Source of the DNA: Arthrobotrys musiformis
Lineage: Eukaryota; Ascomycota; Orbiliomycetes; Orbiliales; Orbiliaceae
DNA: 64,000 bases
NCBI GenBank assembly: GCA_036971715.1
Contig: JAVHJL010000013.1
Location: 930,001 to 994,000, forward strand
Reading direction: 5' to 3'
Of the stretch, positions 34,298 through 46,076 are shown in pieces. Every line of letters begins with the position of its first letter. Positions within the stretch are counted from its first letter, which is position 1. Made by a program: the position numbers and the translations under genes. Under the pieces are notes generated by a model. It ran no database searches. It saw nothing but the letters and a program-made list of their open reading frames with translations, and had not been told where the DNA came from.

Positions 34298-36987
34298 TGA
34301 TTGGTCTTGTTGCATTTTAACCTAATAACTGCGTTGAGATTGAGGTTGGGATTGTCTCGTAAGCTAAGGGTTGAGTGGAAGCATCTAGCCTCGAGAATAG
34401 GGAAGCATAAGGCGTCCGATATATACCGTAGGTACCCGTTGTGCATGTAAAATACATTCGAGATCCTAGGATCGGTTAGATGATGCAGGTTGGCTGTTTG
34501 AAGTGTGCCTTAGTAAGTAGGTATATGCCCGACTAGTGCGTTCTTATGGAGCCACAAGATTATTCTATCAAGCAAGAGTCAGTGTAAAGTGCGAATATTG
34601 TACTCTAATCAGCCGTACTTAACTGTATAGGTGGCCTCGCAGTTATAATTAAGTAAGTAAGTATTCTTGGGCCACCCGACTTCGGCCAGCTCTGGTTTAC
34701 GAGACAACACCCGACAGGCCCGGCTTTCTACGCACCATTTAATAAGAAGAGCGGGGATTCAAGTATAAAGAGAAATGATCTCCCCAGATTAACCTCTAAG
34801 CAGAAAGCTTCACTACGCTTCTATTAGCTATTCCATGGTGTCTAGACTAGGTGCTAGGCTAGGCGGCCCCATACCCAAAAGACGCAATGCATGCTCTCTA
34901 TACCTTCATTAGTGAATGTATGTCCATCAAGCCAAACGCTTCGGATCCACAGTCTCTTCGGTAGATGATTAAGTGAGATACTGTTGGTTGGTGAGAAAAG
35001 TTTAATTGTGTTCAAATGTTCACGCCTCTGATATCCTTAGATACCCGAGTTATGTCTCTATTCGCATTTTGGAGGCGCCCGGCTGGATTTCGACAAGGTT
35101 AGCAGGCCCCGAGCACCCTCCACCGCACATGGCCCGGACGCCCAGAAAATTTAGGGGATTAATCATTCATATGCAATATATAATGTACAATACCTGTGGA
35201 TCCACAGTAGCTTGAGATTGAGGTAGTCGCTGGCCCTCAGCACTCGACCTAGACGTCTAGATCTAGTTAGAGATTCCCCGCCCAACGATCTAGCTTGGTA
35301 TCATGGTGGAGTTATACGTACTTTCCACTGATTTATAACCATAGAACGGTGTTAGTTTTAACTTGTGATTCAGACATGGGCATCTTAGTCAAGCAAACGC
35401 GAGTTTTCGATGCGCGTGTATAGTTTTCTTGAACTTATAATTACTTTATGAGTTTCTTACATAATTAATCGTTTAATAAGCCGCGGAGACTAGATATAGA
35501 TCATGCATTCGCATCTCATCTATGGAAACTCGTTAGCGCCGCTCGGTACGATATCTAGACTAAATACTAAGATTCAATTCCGAAGATCTTAATTAAGATA
35601 TCAAGAACTAAAAATAAACAGACACCTAGCCTAAGCATCATACCTGAATGTTGGCTATTTTCGGGATTTCTCCCTCATGTTATTGTATCGTTTCTCATAA
35701 TAAGCTGTCATCGCCTTCGGTGAGGGCTCAGTTTTGTATCTATATGTTTAGGAATGGCGCCAAGTCAAAGGTATAATAAAATGGATATATATAGAGACGC
35801 ACCCTGGTGGTCTGGGTACGAGATAAACAGAGACGCACTAGTCCAAGATATGCATGCACAAGTTAGTTACAAATCTACCTTCGAGGAGTTTTTCAATTTC
35901 TAGGTCTTGAGGACGCGATCGATCCAAGGCTAGCTATCGATATCGGGATGTGACCAGTTCTGATTTAATAGTGCGGGCGGGTACGAAAGAGCTTAAGAGC
36001 GATCTCTAAACTTGGGTTACGAGCACCTATGATATCGGCCTAGCTAGGTCGGTTTTGTCTACAATTAAAAGGGTTATGTAGACTGGATTTATATGTATAT
36101 AGAAAATAACATAGTAATGTAATGAAAAATATTGGGGAATTATAAGGGCTAGTACGACGCAATTGCGTTAGAGGAAGACGATTTGAGTATAACGTACAGG
36201 TAATACACTAACTATAGGCCTCAGCGTAAAATAAACATGCTGTGTCGGTACTATAGTGCTAGCATACTTGGTAGTTATCAGTTGTATTATTATTAGCCGT
36301 CTAAATATTTCCCCAAAGGATTCTGTCTCGCGTACGCTAGCTTAGTAGCAATAGCTATGAATCGAAATGCAAGAGTTAACTGAGCACTTACCATAGGCTA
36401 CCTACCCTAGGCACGAGTAATCTCACCAATACATCCCATATCCAGGGAAGTATTTAACGGCCCACGCAACCTTGTGGATCGAGTTCTTAAAATAAAACCG
36501 CTCCAACATCCTAACCGCTAATTTATGATGTCTCGCCTCGCAGAGCACGAAGATACTATATTCTTACCCCAGAACTATATCAAATAGTCTTAGTTTCTTA
36601 TGTAACCTTGGGGATAACCCAGCTCTAGGCAGATATCCTGTACGACTAACTAATTTCTGATACACTTCCGTATTCCGAACCCGTTAATTTCACCAGGCGG
36701 ATAACTTCTAGGTATCGATTCGCGTCGAGTGATGTGTTTGACTAGATATCGCTAGCATGCAGGTTTCAAAGCATCCTTATGCAAGTGCTCAGGTGGACCT
36801 ATATCGACATTTCAACACCACACATATCTTATCTTTCGAAAGCTAAGGAATAATTTGCATGTGCTTTTTTCGTGGAGTATTCGTCATCAGGTCGATAGAC
36901 TAGCCTCACTTGAAGCCAAGACTGTATTCTTGGACGTGCAGATATTTGCATGCGATTGTGGGGTCGAAGTGGTTATGATGTAGACGG

Positions 36988-36995
36988 TCACGTGA
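36988..36995. promoter_or_regulatory. Second TCACGTGA palindrome
   Basis: Identical octamer to the one at 34290, in the same gene-poor region. It is nearly 4 kb from SAM synthetase and 2.3 kb from the gene at 39329, so no target can be named. It may be chance. Confidence 0.2.
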
Positions 36996-38426
36996 ATGCT
37001 CTTCTGATTTTATTTTTCTTGTCATGATTTAATTGAATTCAGGAGTAAGTGAACAAATCGACGGTGATCAGTATAGCTAAGGACTTAGTCATGATCGATC
37101 GATGTCAAGGAGTTTAATCCATTGAGGGGCGCAGTTGTTGGTCGCCAGGGACAGCTCACTAAATTTCTTGCATGCGTCTGTAGACGTATGTACTGGCATT
37201 CGGATTCGATGCTAACTAAAATCATACTTTGATCGTCGATGGACTCCTTTCGTTCTTACCCAATAATTTGGCATGGTCGGCACATTTGGTCCTACGGGAA
37301 TTCGAACTTGAGTCGAAACCGGTACTTGTGCGACGAAGCAAGGTACCAACGGGTGGTCTTTTCAAGCATATATCGGACGGCGGGGGACTTCGAAACTCGT
37401 CCTTGTGTTTACGGAAGAGTGGGAAGTACGAAGGCTGCAATCCCCAACCTCGAAGCCGTCGACATGCGTGCATATACGTATCAATAGCGACATTTCGTTG
37501 ATAATTGAGTGCTTAATTAATTTGTGACCGTGATAAAAGCTGAGTTTTGATGTTTGGCCGAGCTCCTTGCTCGAAGGAACTTTCCCGACGGCAGGACCCA
37601 GAGCACTCCACTGACAAACCACCAACTGCGGTTGAGGCTGTGATGTAGGTATTCAAATCCGCTGCTTAACCTTGTCGTTTGGGCATTTGTATTTCGTCAT
37701 ATCGGATAAGGGAATCCTTGCCATTGTTTGCTGATTTTAGGTCACTGTGGCCCAGGGGTTCTCCAGGATCAAATGCCGACTGCCTTTCTAAACCAGAACC
37801 TCCAAAGCATCCAAAACCAAGAATTTGAAAGGCACCAAGCTCGCAAAAGTCGACGTTTTTAGAAATTTTGTCATTGTTCGCTCAGACGGAAGTTTTTAGA
37901 ATTTTTTGTCACTATGGGGCACTACAACTTTAGCCTAAGGACGAACCGCTTCGCACGATTAGATCATTCAATTTAAACAGGTACAGACGAGGCTGGCGAT
38001 ACTCGAAAGAACCATCATATGTAGGATCTTAAGATCTTCCAGATATTGACGGAGGTAGATTCGTATCCGTCGACAGCTTTCGCTGGAAAGATACTAACCG
38101 TATCCCCAAACAGCTAGCCAGAGAGGAACAGAGAGCCCCTCACATAGTGCAGACTGCAGCCGCCTTGACAGGTCCGGTTTGTCTCATTCGTTACGGTGGT
38201 TTGATTTGCCTTCATGGAGAGACCATGCATGTCGTCGTCCAGTTACTGGTCGTAAAGATTTTTTTTTTTTTCTTCTCCCTGTAGCTTCTAGGCCGCGCGA
38301 AGGGGGTTGTCCTCGTGCGCAGAGGGTTTTCGTCGGACCGCGGAGGTTCCGAGACGAGATCTTCCCTCTCACAAGTCTAGAGCGGGATAGGTTCATACCG
38401 AAGAACAAAAAAAAAAAAAAAAAAAA

Positions 38427-38476
38427 TACTTGTACTTACAGGGCAGGTACATTACATGGTATGTAAGTCCCAAGTA
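38427..38476. repeat. Imperfect inverted repeat next to a poly-A tract
   Basis: TACTTGTACTTACA at 38427-38440 is matched by the inverted arm TGTAAGTCCCAAGTA at 38462-38476, with a loop of 21 bases. It directly follows about 20 A residues. Could be the edge of an old insertion, or chance in AT-rich DNA. Confidence 0.3.
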
Positions 38477-39328
38477 TGTGCAGAAGTAAAGTACGCACAG
38501 TAGGAAGTAGTACCTGGAGTGAAGGGCTTTTTGCATTAGCCCTTGTCACGCTATTCGCGGATGATTTGATTCGATGACTATCTGCATCTCGCTGTATGAA
38601 ATGAAATTAAATAAAAAAAAAGAACGAATATAATTGATTTGAGAAGATACCCACGGTGGGGTTCCTACTCGTGCTATCCCACAGCGCAGAGAGCCCTCGA
38701 ACGATGACTGGATGTTGGACCGAGGGAGCGAGCAAGTCAGCCACTAAGCACGCTGGGATCTACGCCAACATGCAGCAGGCATGCCACGGCCATGCCAGGG
38801 AAAAAAGTCTGGGAGGATTTGACTAAAGCGGACGAGGCCGCAATCCAGAGGGTGTGAACTGTCTCGCCGTTTTGGCTGGGGTGATGGTGGTGGTGGTTCA
38901 GTGCACTTTAAAATCCGAGTTAGCACGATAGAAAGGCCCGTATATAGACAACCCGATCTGATCCGTCAGCCAGCCAGCGACTCAACTGACCATCTTTTCC
39001 CTTTCCCTTTTTTCACATATATATCACACCGCGTACCTAGATTAGACTTAATCAGTCACTTCTTCGCATTACATTATTATCTAATAGATAACTCATCAAC
39101 CATTCCTATAATTCTTTTTATCCTTCGATCTCGAAAAACAAGATCTTGAGTTTGTGACATATCGACATTGCATATAAGCTTTCGATATTAGCTTCTGGAA
39201 TTCGAACCCTCCCGCCCAACACAAAACGAAACATCGTCGACACAATTGACCGCAATTGTCCAATAGAACCTTCAGTCGACCTTACCTAGTAAATTATAAT
39301 AGTTATATATAATCCCATAATATCCAAA

Positions 39329-40381
39329 ATGCCAGTCTCGATGCCTCAATTCAGATTTCCCTTCTCCAAGAAGGCCACACCTGCGACTGTTCCAGCTGCC
39401 CCAATTGTCGAGGAACCGGCTACTGCGCCCACGGTGGATACTGTTGTCGAAACTACGACTCCTGCTCTCCCTTCGGTCGATGATTCTACCCCTCGCTCTC
39501 ACCGACGAGAGAAGAGCACTGGCTCGCTTTCCATCATGACTCGTCGTACTAGTCGTGAGGAGGACACCAACACCTACAAATTGAGCAGTATGTCGTTCCA
39601 ATAAACGAGCACATAGACTCCTATGTTCAAATTCTGACTTGTTCTTCTTTACAATAATAGCCGTCAACGATAGCGGTATTTATCTTCCTGTAAGTGTCAT
39701 TTCCTTTCAGAGTTAGCTATCGGGCATATGCTAATATATCTTTCGCCGAATAGCCCTCGCCAGTCGAAAAGAAAAGCTTTTGGGGGAAAAAGGAGACTAC
39801 CAACGGAAGCCCGGTCGAGGCCCCCGATACCCAGGATATCGGATTCGCCATCACTCGAGAATCATTCGATAGTTATCGGAGATCATTTGTACGTTGTCCT
39901 CCCAGTTATTTCCTAGTATCCTTCGAAGATTTTGTTAACAATGTATCCGTTTGAATAGGATATCTCCGCCAGAATGCAAGTCTCAGACTCCCAACGAGCT
40001 AGCATGCAGTCAAGCCGATCTAGCTTCGATGCTCTAGGGTGGGGAAGACCAAGCTTTGAGGCTCCAAACCGGCTCCCATCTATTGATGTTTCGGAGTCGG
40101 CGTCGGAAGAGGATGAAGCCGAGTTCCGCGATGTTGATTTGAACGATCAACCAAAGAAAAGAGGCTTCTTGGGACGATTTGTCCCCGGCCAAACCACCCA
40201 ACCGGCTCTCCCAGCAGTCCGACCCTTCCACACTCATACCCCCCGAGCTGCTTCAGTTGGCGAAGAGGATCTCAAAGGACGTGGCCGGTCCGCCACCGCC
40301 GTCTGGAGACGTGAGCATAATAAGGATGCCGAAGAGCTTAGCGCCATGGTCAAAGGCAGCAACCACCTAATCAGTGTTTAA
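39329..40381 (+). CDS. Ser/Pro-rich protein of unknown function
   Basis: Exons 39329-39587, 39661-39689 (29 bases), 39754-39888 and 39959-40381; 281 residues. All four splice junctions keep frame and have standard donors. The protein is hydrophilic, without signal peptide, membrane segment or recognisable domain. It has basic-Ser stretches (RSHRREKSTGSLSIMTRR), a short FWGKKET block, an acidic run (SASEEDEAEFRDVD) followed by KKRGFLGRF, and a conserved-looking basic segment GRGRSATAVWRR near the end. This composition suggests a phosphorylated adaptor or regulator, but that is conjecture. The long AT-rich 5' region before it may hold its leader. Confidence 0.75.
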
Positions 40382-41343
40382 ACATCCAAAGAACGGTCGA
40401 TATTTTTTTGACCTATAATTAAGAGATGGATTCCGATTAATACCCTAATATTTGAGACGAATGTTGTCTGTCTGCAACATATAGTTATTTTGTCGCTGGC
40501 GTTCTGATTGAATTTGAGCAACAGGAAAGAAAGAAAGAGAGAATGAAAGATAAGAGACACGGAGTTTACAAACAAGTGTACATGATACAAGGGATACCAT
40601 GCACGAGGTCGACGACTCGCCGTGAAGAAACACTGGCGGAAACTAATGATAATTATGATGGGGGCGTTTTTCTTACCAAAAAGTCGACACTCGTTTGGCG
40701 GAGTTTATTTGATTATTTTTTTTTTCGCTCTTCAATTCCTTTTTTTGTCACCAATTTGGTATTTGCTGATGCTGGCTGTCTTCCTTTTTTTAATATCGTT
40801 GGAGGAGGTGGTTTTTCTTGTATATAGATGAAGGTTGCATACTGTGACAACCATGCTTCAGCTGTGTGGATCTAAGGAGAAGATTAATTAACAAACTCGT
40901 TCCAAGACTTCCGTATTTCCAAAGATTCCGTAGATGCCAGATGCATTGGCTTTGCAATGAAGTTGGTGATATTCTATCGATAGAGTTTGAATGCAGTGTA
41001 GTTTGATGTAAGGATCTGGTTTGCTTGTGTATTTCATGTTGCCCAAGCTGAAAGTGCGTTGGTGAGGTTATCAGAAACCCGAAAAGCCTGTCGCGTCTTC
41101 CCTTCACAACCTCATCCTCAACCCCAGCGCCACTTCATATCAACATCCAACCCCCCACGGTCCCTACAATCCCACCTATCACGATATCACATCCAATTCC
41201 ACTCCATTGGGACCTTAGCGGGATGGTATTCTGAGGTTCCTGAATCAATATCGACCCTCCTAAAACCCGAGCCTCGTCACAATCATTTATCGCAACCGCC
41301 CGGCCGCCATCGCAAAACGTGCGCCGAAGCTTAACATTCCGAA
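40382..41343. other. Intergenic region
   Basis: 3' flank of the Ser-rich gene and promoter of NUP120. T-rich around 40720-40800. Short frames only; no gene recognised. Confidence 0.45.
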
Positions 41344-44300
41344 ATGGTTTACGTATACAAAGAGACACGAGTTTCCTTAGATTGGGCATCCGATGACCGA
41401 ATAGTAGAGGTCGCAGTTCCGGACTACGATGCAGCAGAGGCAGCGGCAGTGGAGGAGCATGGAAACGACACAAGTGGCGTTTTGATCACGGGCGAAACGG
41501 ACGACTTCCCCCTCGGATCTTTGGCGTCATCTTCATCGATCGTATTCCGTGCGATACACCAAACCCCTAGAACGGTATTATGGAGGGTGGTGAACAAGGG
41601 GAGGACGTTGGTGATGCTACCGTTGGATGTCGCACGATCAAACGACCAGCATTTGGCTGTCGCGTCTGCGTACAAGATTCAGTTCTCGCGAGCGATTGTG
41701 CCGGGATGCGTGACATTTTACGATCTTCCGGATACCCATTCGCTTATGATATTTGTCCTAACGTCGGGGAATCATCTTTATACGTTCAATCTACAACAGG
41801 CCTTTTTTACATCCCACGATGAAGGAGATCGGCTACATCCTGGGTGGTGCCATGTGTTCCAGCCGCCATCGCTTGCAGTGCGATCTGCACATTTCTTAAG
41901 GGCTATATCCGAGGATTCCTTGCTTGTGGCTTTACAGGATGGCAACTTGATAAGATTGGACCGGCTGATACATCAGAAGAGCAGTGAGTGGGCCTCGATT
42001 ATCTATTTGGACATGGGAGTATATTGTTGGCTAATAATATTACTTGGTCAGGTTCTGGGTATAAGGAAATCACTTTCAGCGATGGGGGTTATTTTGGCTC
42101 GATCAAGAGTATTGTCCGATGGGCGGGTGCCCAGGTTAGATATGGCGACGGCAGCATTGCGGCATCGACCGTTGTATCTGTAGCTATGACCTTCAGATAT
42201 AGCCTTCTCTTCACTGTATCGATAAATCACCAGTTGAAGGTTTGGTCAATGGAGAGGGGCACGATGCTTGGGACATACGATCTTCTCAACGAACCGGCGT
42301 CTAATGCACCTTCGATCAAGAATTATTTGGACCCAGCCCCGGCCCACCTTGTCGCCATTATTGAAGACTCACCGGACCCGCGCCATATGTTTTTACTTCT
42401 CACCCTTTCCCCCGCCGGTTCTGGAACGTTCAAGCTGTGGGCGGGAACTGACGATGGTACGGCTGGGTTCACCCGACTTACAGATTTGTACCCAGATGAA
42501 GCCCTGAAACTCGAGCCGCCAACATTTAATACTCTGTGGGTGGTTGCGGACTTTGGCATTGCTTCATTTTCGAAAGACGACCCGAGTTTGATATCGATGT
42601 GGCTGCTCTGGAAGAGTAATACTAGTTCAAGACTACAGACGGTAACATTCAAGATTGATGATATGCCTCGGACTTTCGGAAACTGGGTGGACGCTAGCCA
42701 GGAGCAGCTACTTTTGGAGAAACCTCGAAGCCCCGCAGGTGGAGAAATCATCGATCTTTCGAGTTACTGGTTGGATTGGATCTTTCAACCCGGTCGATTT
42801 TCTGACTCTGTAATCGACAGGGCGGTGGAAATCTTCAAGAAGAACTTCATATCCAAGGGTGGCAGGTCGTCAGACCTCGACAAACCAAGTTCGAATGATT
42901 CTCGCCATGGGCTCGTTCTAAGTGCAGTCAATGCCGTCGTTAGTCTTCGGAACATCCACCCGATTGATGCTGATATGGACACCGAGGATGCGCTTTGGAG
43001 AGACTACGAGGTCCAGTGGAACACATTTTTCAGGATATGTACCGAATTGGACAGGACACGAGTTGAGGCTTTGTCACTGAATATCGACCCTGCTTCCGGG
43101 CTTGCCTTTGTTGCCAATGCGGACACGATCACAGTTGTCAGAAAATCCTCGGAAAGTGAAACGATATCTCAAAACCTCGCTACAGCGACTACAGCCGATA
43201 TCCAGCGCTTATACCAGAACACTTCTGAGAAAGGGAAGGCTTTGTTCGGCGATGGATTGGTTGAATCCGTGAAATCATTGATTCTAGCGGCCCGCGAGCT
43301 TAACGACTCCTTATCGCCAACAGCATTCGATGAGTGTGTCGCTGCATTCCAGGATGAGGTAACCCGACCCCCTGATGTACCGATTTACGACCGTATCGAT
43401 GGAATGTATGATCGCTGTTTCGAAGGACGTGTGCCACAATCTCATCTAGACCATGTCGCTAGCCTTGTCGCAGCACTACAGCATGATCCAGAGCGGGCTT
43501 TTAGGGTCGTTCTGTCAAGCATCACACAATTCGAACCATCGGGATCGTCGAACCTAACCGTCTTCGGAGAGAAGTTGCTTCTGAGAGGTAGCCAGGAAGT
43601 CATTCATGTCAATTACACTTTGTTGTTCGAGTTGACACTGCTGCTCATCCTTGTCCACTGCTCGACAATTGTGGAAATCGACGATATCGAGCCCTACAAT
43701 CGGCTGTATCTCGATCTCGTCGCTTTGCTCAGGGAGTATAATATTCTCAGCTGGCTTAGCAAGAACTCATGGACGCCAACGCCAGAAGATGTGGAGACAG
43801 AGCAGAACCTGAGGACCACCCTAGGGCTCATCCGAGGATATAGGGGCCAGACACTACCCCAAATCCACAACTTCCCAACGCTCCAGATTCTCCTCAAGAC
43901 AAATGGCGGACCACCGCCTTCGGCTGTCGGATCCGGACCCGTTACTTTAACTTCCAGCATCCAAAAATTCTTAGCTGCGACTGAACTTGGACAGTTCTCG
44001 GAGGCTGTTACGTTGATCGCCTCGAGGTTATTGCGCATGAATGCGATCCGATTGATGGGAGAGTTTATGCCATATCTACCCCCAACACCATGGGGTGATT
44101 ACCTGAAGGCGCGGATGGCAGTATGCCGTAAAGAATGGAAGACGGCAGAGGAACTCTTCCAGTCCGCTGCTCCTGGGATTGGTATATACCCCCAAGCCAC
44201 CCAATCGAATGCATATAATTTGATTCTAACCAGATAATTTTTAGCTGCCCCCCACCACATTGCTCCCGTAAACTCGCTGAATGCTCTATTCACACCGGTG

Positions 44301-45304
44301 GAAATCGAATACCTCTGCTCGGGAACACCTAAGTACTACTTCCACGTAGCCGAGATCTTTGAGCATAAAAGGCAATACGAGGAAGTCGTCGTATTCTCCG
44401 AGTTGGCGTTCCAAGCCCTTCCTAACCGTCTTGATGAAGTAAGCCCCCTCCCAGTCACTCCAACCCTCCGGTCGTACGCCAGGAGCCTAACGAAATAACA
44501 ACGTCTAGGAGGAAACGGCATTGCGATCCGACATTCTCGCCAGACAATTCAGCGCAGCACTTCAAGTCCCCAACTACCAGTCCGCATACTCTGCACTCAC
44601 GAGCTACAGTGACAAAGCATTGTACGCCCCTCCTTACCCCCTACTATCCTCACATCCACTAACCATAAATCCACAGGCAACGACAAGCACTAAAGAGCCT
44701 AATAATCTCCATGTGCGAACACCACGAAGCCGAAGCACTCTGCCAATTCGAATTCCCCGGTCTCCACGAGGAAGTGGACGCGGTGCTGGAACACCAATAC
44801 GAACAGCTAAATGAAGTCGCATCCGTTCACATCCCTTACCATAAAATCGCCTACGCGTGGAGAATACTAAAGGGAAACCGTCGCGGTGGTAAGTTCACCC
44901 CTCACAGTTTCAAAAAAAAAAGGCGTTTCTAACAAGAATGAAAACAGCCGCATCGGTGCAATACGATCTTTTGAAAAAACTCCAAGGCTGCCTTACGAAT
45001 TCGCAACGATACACCGGGCGAGAAGTCAGGGAGGCTTATTTGTCGTTATTGAATGTTTTGGCATTGGTACCGAGGGAGGAGGCGTATATATTTACACGCC
45101 TGCACGCCGAACAGGAGAGCAGTGGGGTTCATTTCGTCGATGGTATGTATCCCCCCACTCCTTAACTAAAATGAATTATACTGATAAAGACGGATAGGTA
45201 CGAAACTCAAACGCAGAGTGGTGAGCATTGATAATATCCGCGAGGAGTTTCAGGAGGAGATGAGAAGAACGATCGAATATCTTAGCGGGGGTATTTTCTT
45301 CTAA
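41344..45304 (+). CDS. NUP120: Nucleoporin Nup120/Nup160
   Basis: Scaffold subunit of the Y-shaped (Nup84/Nup107) nuclear pore complex. Seven exons: 41344-41983, 42052-44181, 44245-44438, 44509-44621, 44677-44888, 44948-45142 and 45198-45304; 1196 residues, the usual size. The N-terminal half is the beta-propeller: GCVTFYDLPDTHSLMIFVLT, HPGWCHVFQPPSLAVRSAHF and SEDSLLVALQDGNLIRL are the conserved blades that define the family. From about residue 560 the protein is helical, with YNRLYLDLVALLREYNILSWL and, in exon 3, PKYYFHVAEIFEHKRQYEEVV, typical of the C-terminal alpha-solenoid. Exon 5 carries LKSLIISMCEHHEAEALCQF and exon 6 YDLLKKLQGCLTNSQRYTGREVREAYLS. The 3' end is split by four short introns. 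Confidence 0.92.
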
Positions 45305-46076
45305 ACCCCCCATCCTTTTTGAAGAAAAACAGTGCATGTGAGGATTGAAAGGCATTAGGCAGATTTTTTTTTTATTCTTGAGAGACAAAAAAAGAAATGC
45401 ATCAGCGGTATGCAAATCTGTATTAATATTCATTTGCTTTTTATGATATGAGAAATACCTCACTCTTACTATTTCGTTTCGCTGTTTGTTGTACCCCTTT
45501 TTGTTTGTTTGCATAGATGGGGCGTCTGAAAGCGAGATGGTTTTGTTACCGTATACATTGAATTATATCACGTATTTTTGAATAGGTTTAAAAAGGAAAA
45601 CGGGGTGTTTTGATTAGGGTTATTAGCTACATGCTTATGTGTGAACTACATACATGAGCAGGTAGAAAGATTGTGGCAAGCCAGAGATGGGGGCGCAAAG
45701 AGAAATTAGGTGTTAAACAGGGGGCTGTTGAAGTATGGAGCTCGCGAAGGTCAGATAGTCAAGTATGGTCAAGGGGGGTAGGGGGTGGTTTGTTGTAATT
45801 TGCAAGTCAACGCAATAGCAATGATGCTGGCAAATAAAGGGACAGCCTGGGTACAAGACTGATAAGAGGGTAGGCTTTAGTACCAATGGGTAAGGAGAGT
45901 GAAGAGCCAATCACATTGTTTTCCGCCGGGGTTGTGGTGATAATAAAGGTTGGCTGGGCTGGAAAGTTGATGATTCGCAATTGATGATCGTAAGTCGACG
46001 GGGTGTTCCAATTCGCCGTGTAGGTTGCTTAGGATAAAATTTAGATTGTCAAATCTTATTGTGGGCTGGGAGTGAA
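45305..46076. other. Convergent intergenic region
   Basis: 3' flanks of NUP120 (+) and the membrane-protein gene (-). Short frames only; nothing else seen. Confidence 0.45.

Larger units (their letters stand above)
33016..39328. other. Gene-poor 6.3-kb region
   Basis: No frame above about 95 codons and none resembling a known family. 33030-33290 is the leader/promoter of SAM synthetase. From about 34300 to 37200 the sequence is enriched in TpA and in CTAG/TAGC words. There is a poly-T at 38260-38272, a poly-A of about 20 at 38407-38426, and short GT/AC hairpins after it. 39000-39328 is the likely leader of the next gene. It could be degraded mobile DNA, a long regulatory region or a non-coding RNA locus; nothing decides between them. 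Confidence 0.5.

Noticed and set aside
37222..37625. Overlapping frames near 37.2-37.6 kb as a small gene
   Set aside because: Three competing frames under 91 codons with no start context, splice sites or similarity.
39170..39215. Possible tRNA from a GGTTCGAATTCC-like word on the minus strand
   Set aside because: Flanking bases do not form a T-arm stem, and no A box or acceptor stem is present.
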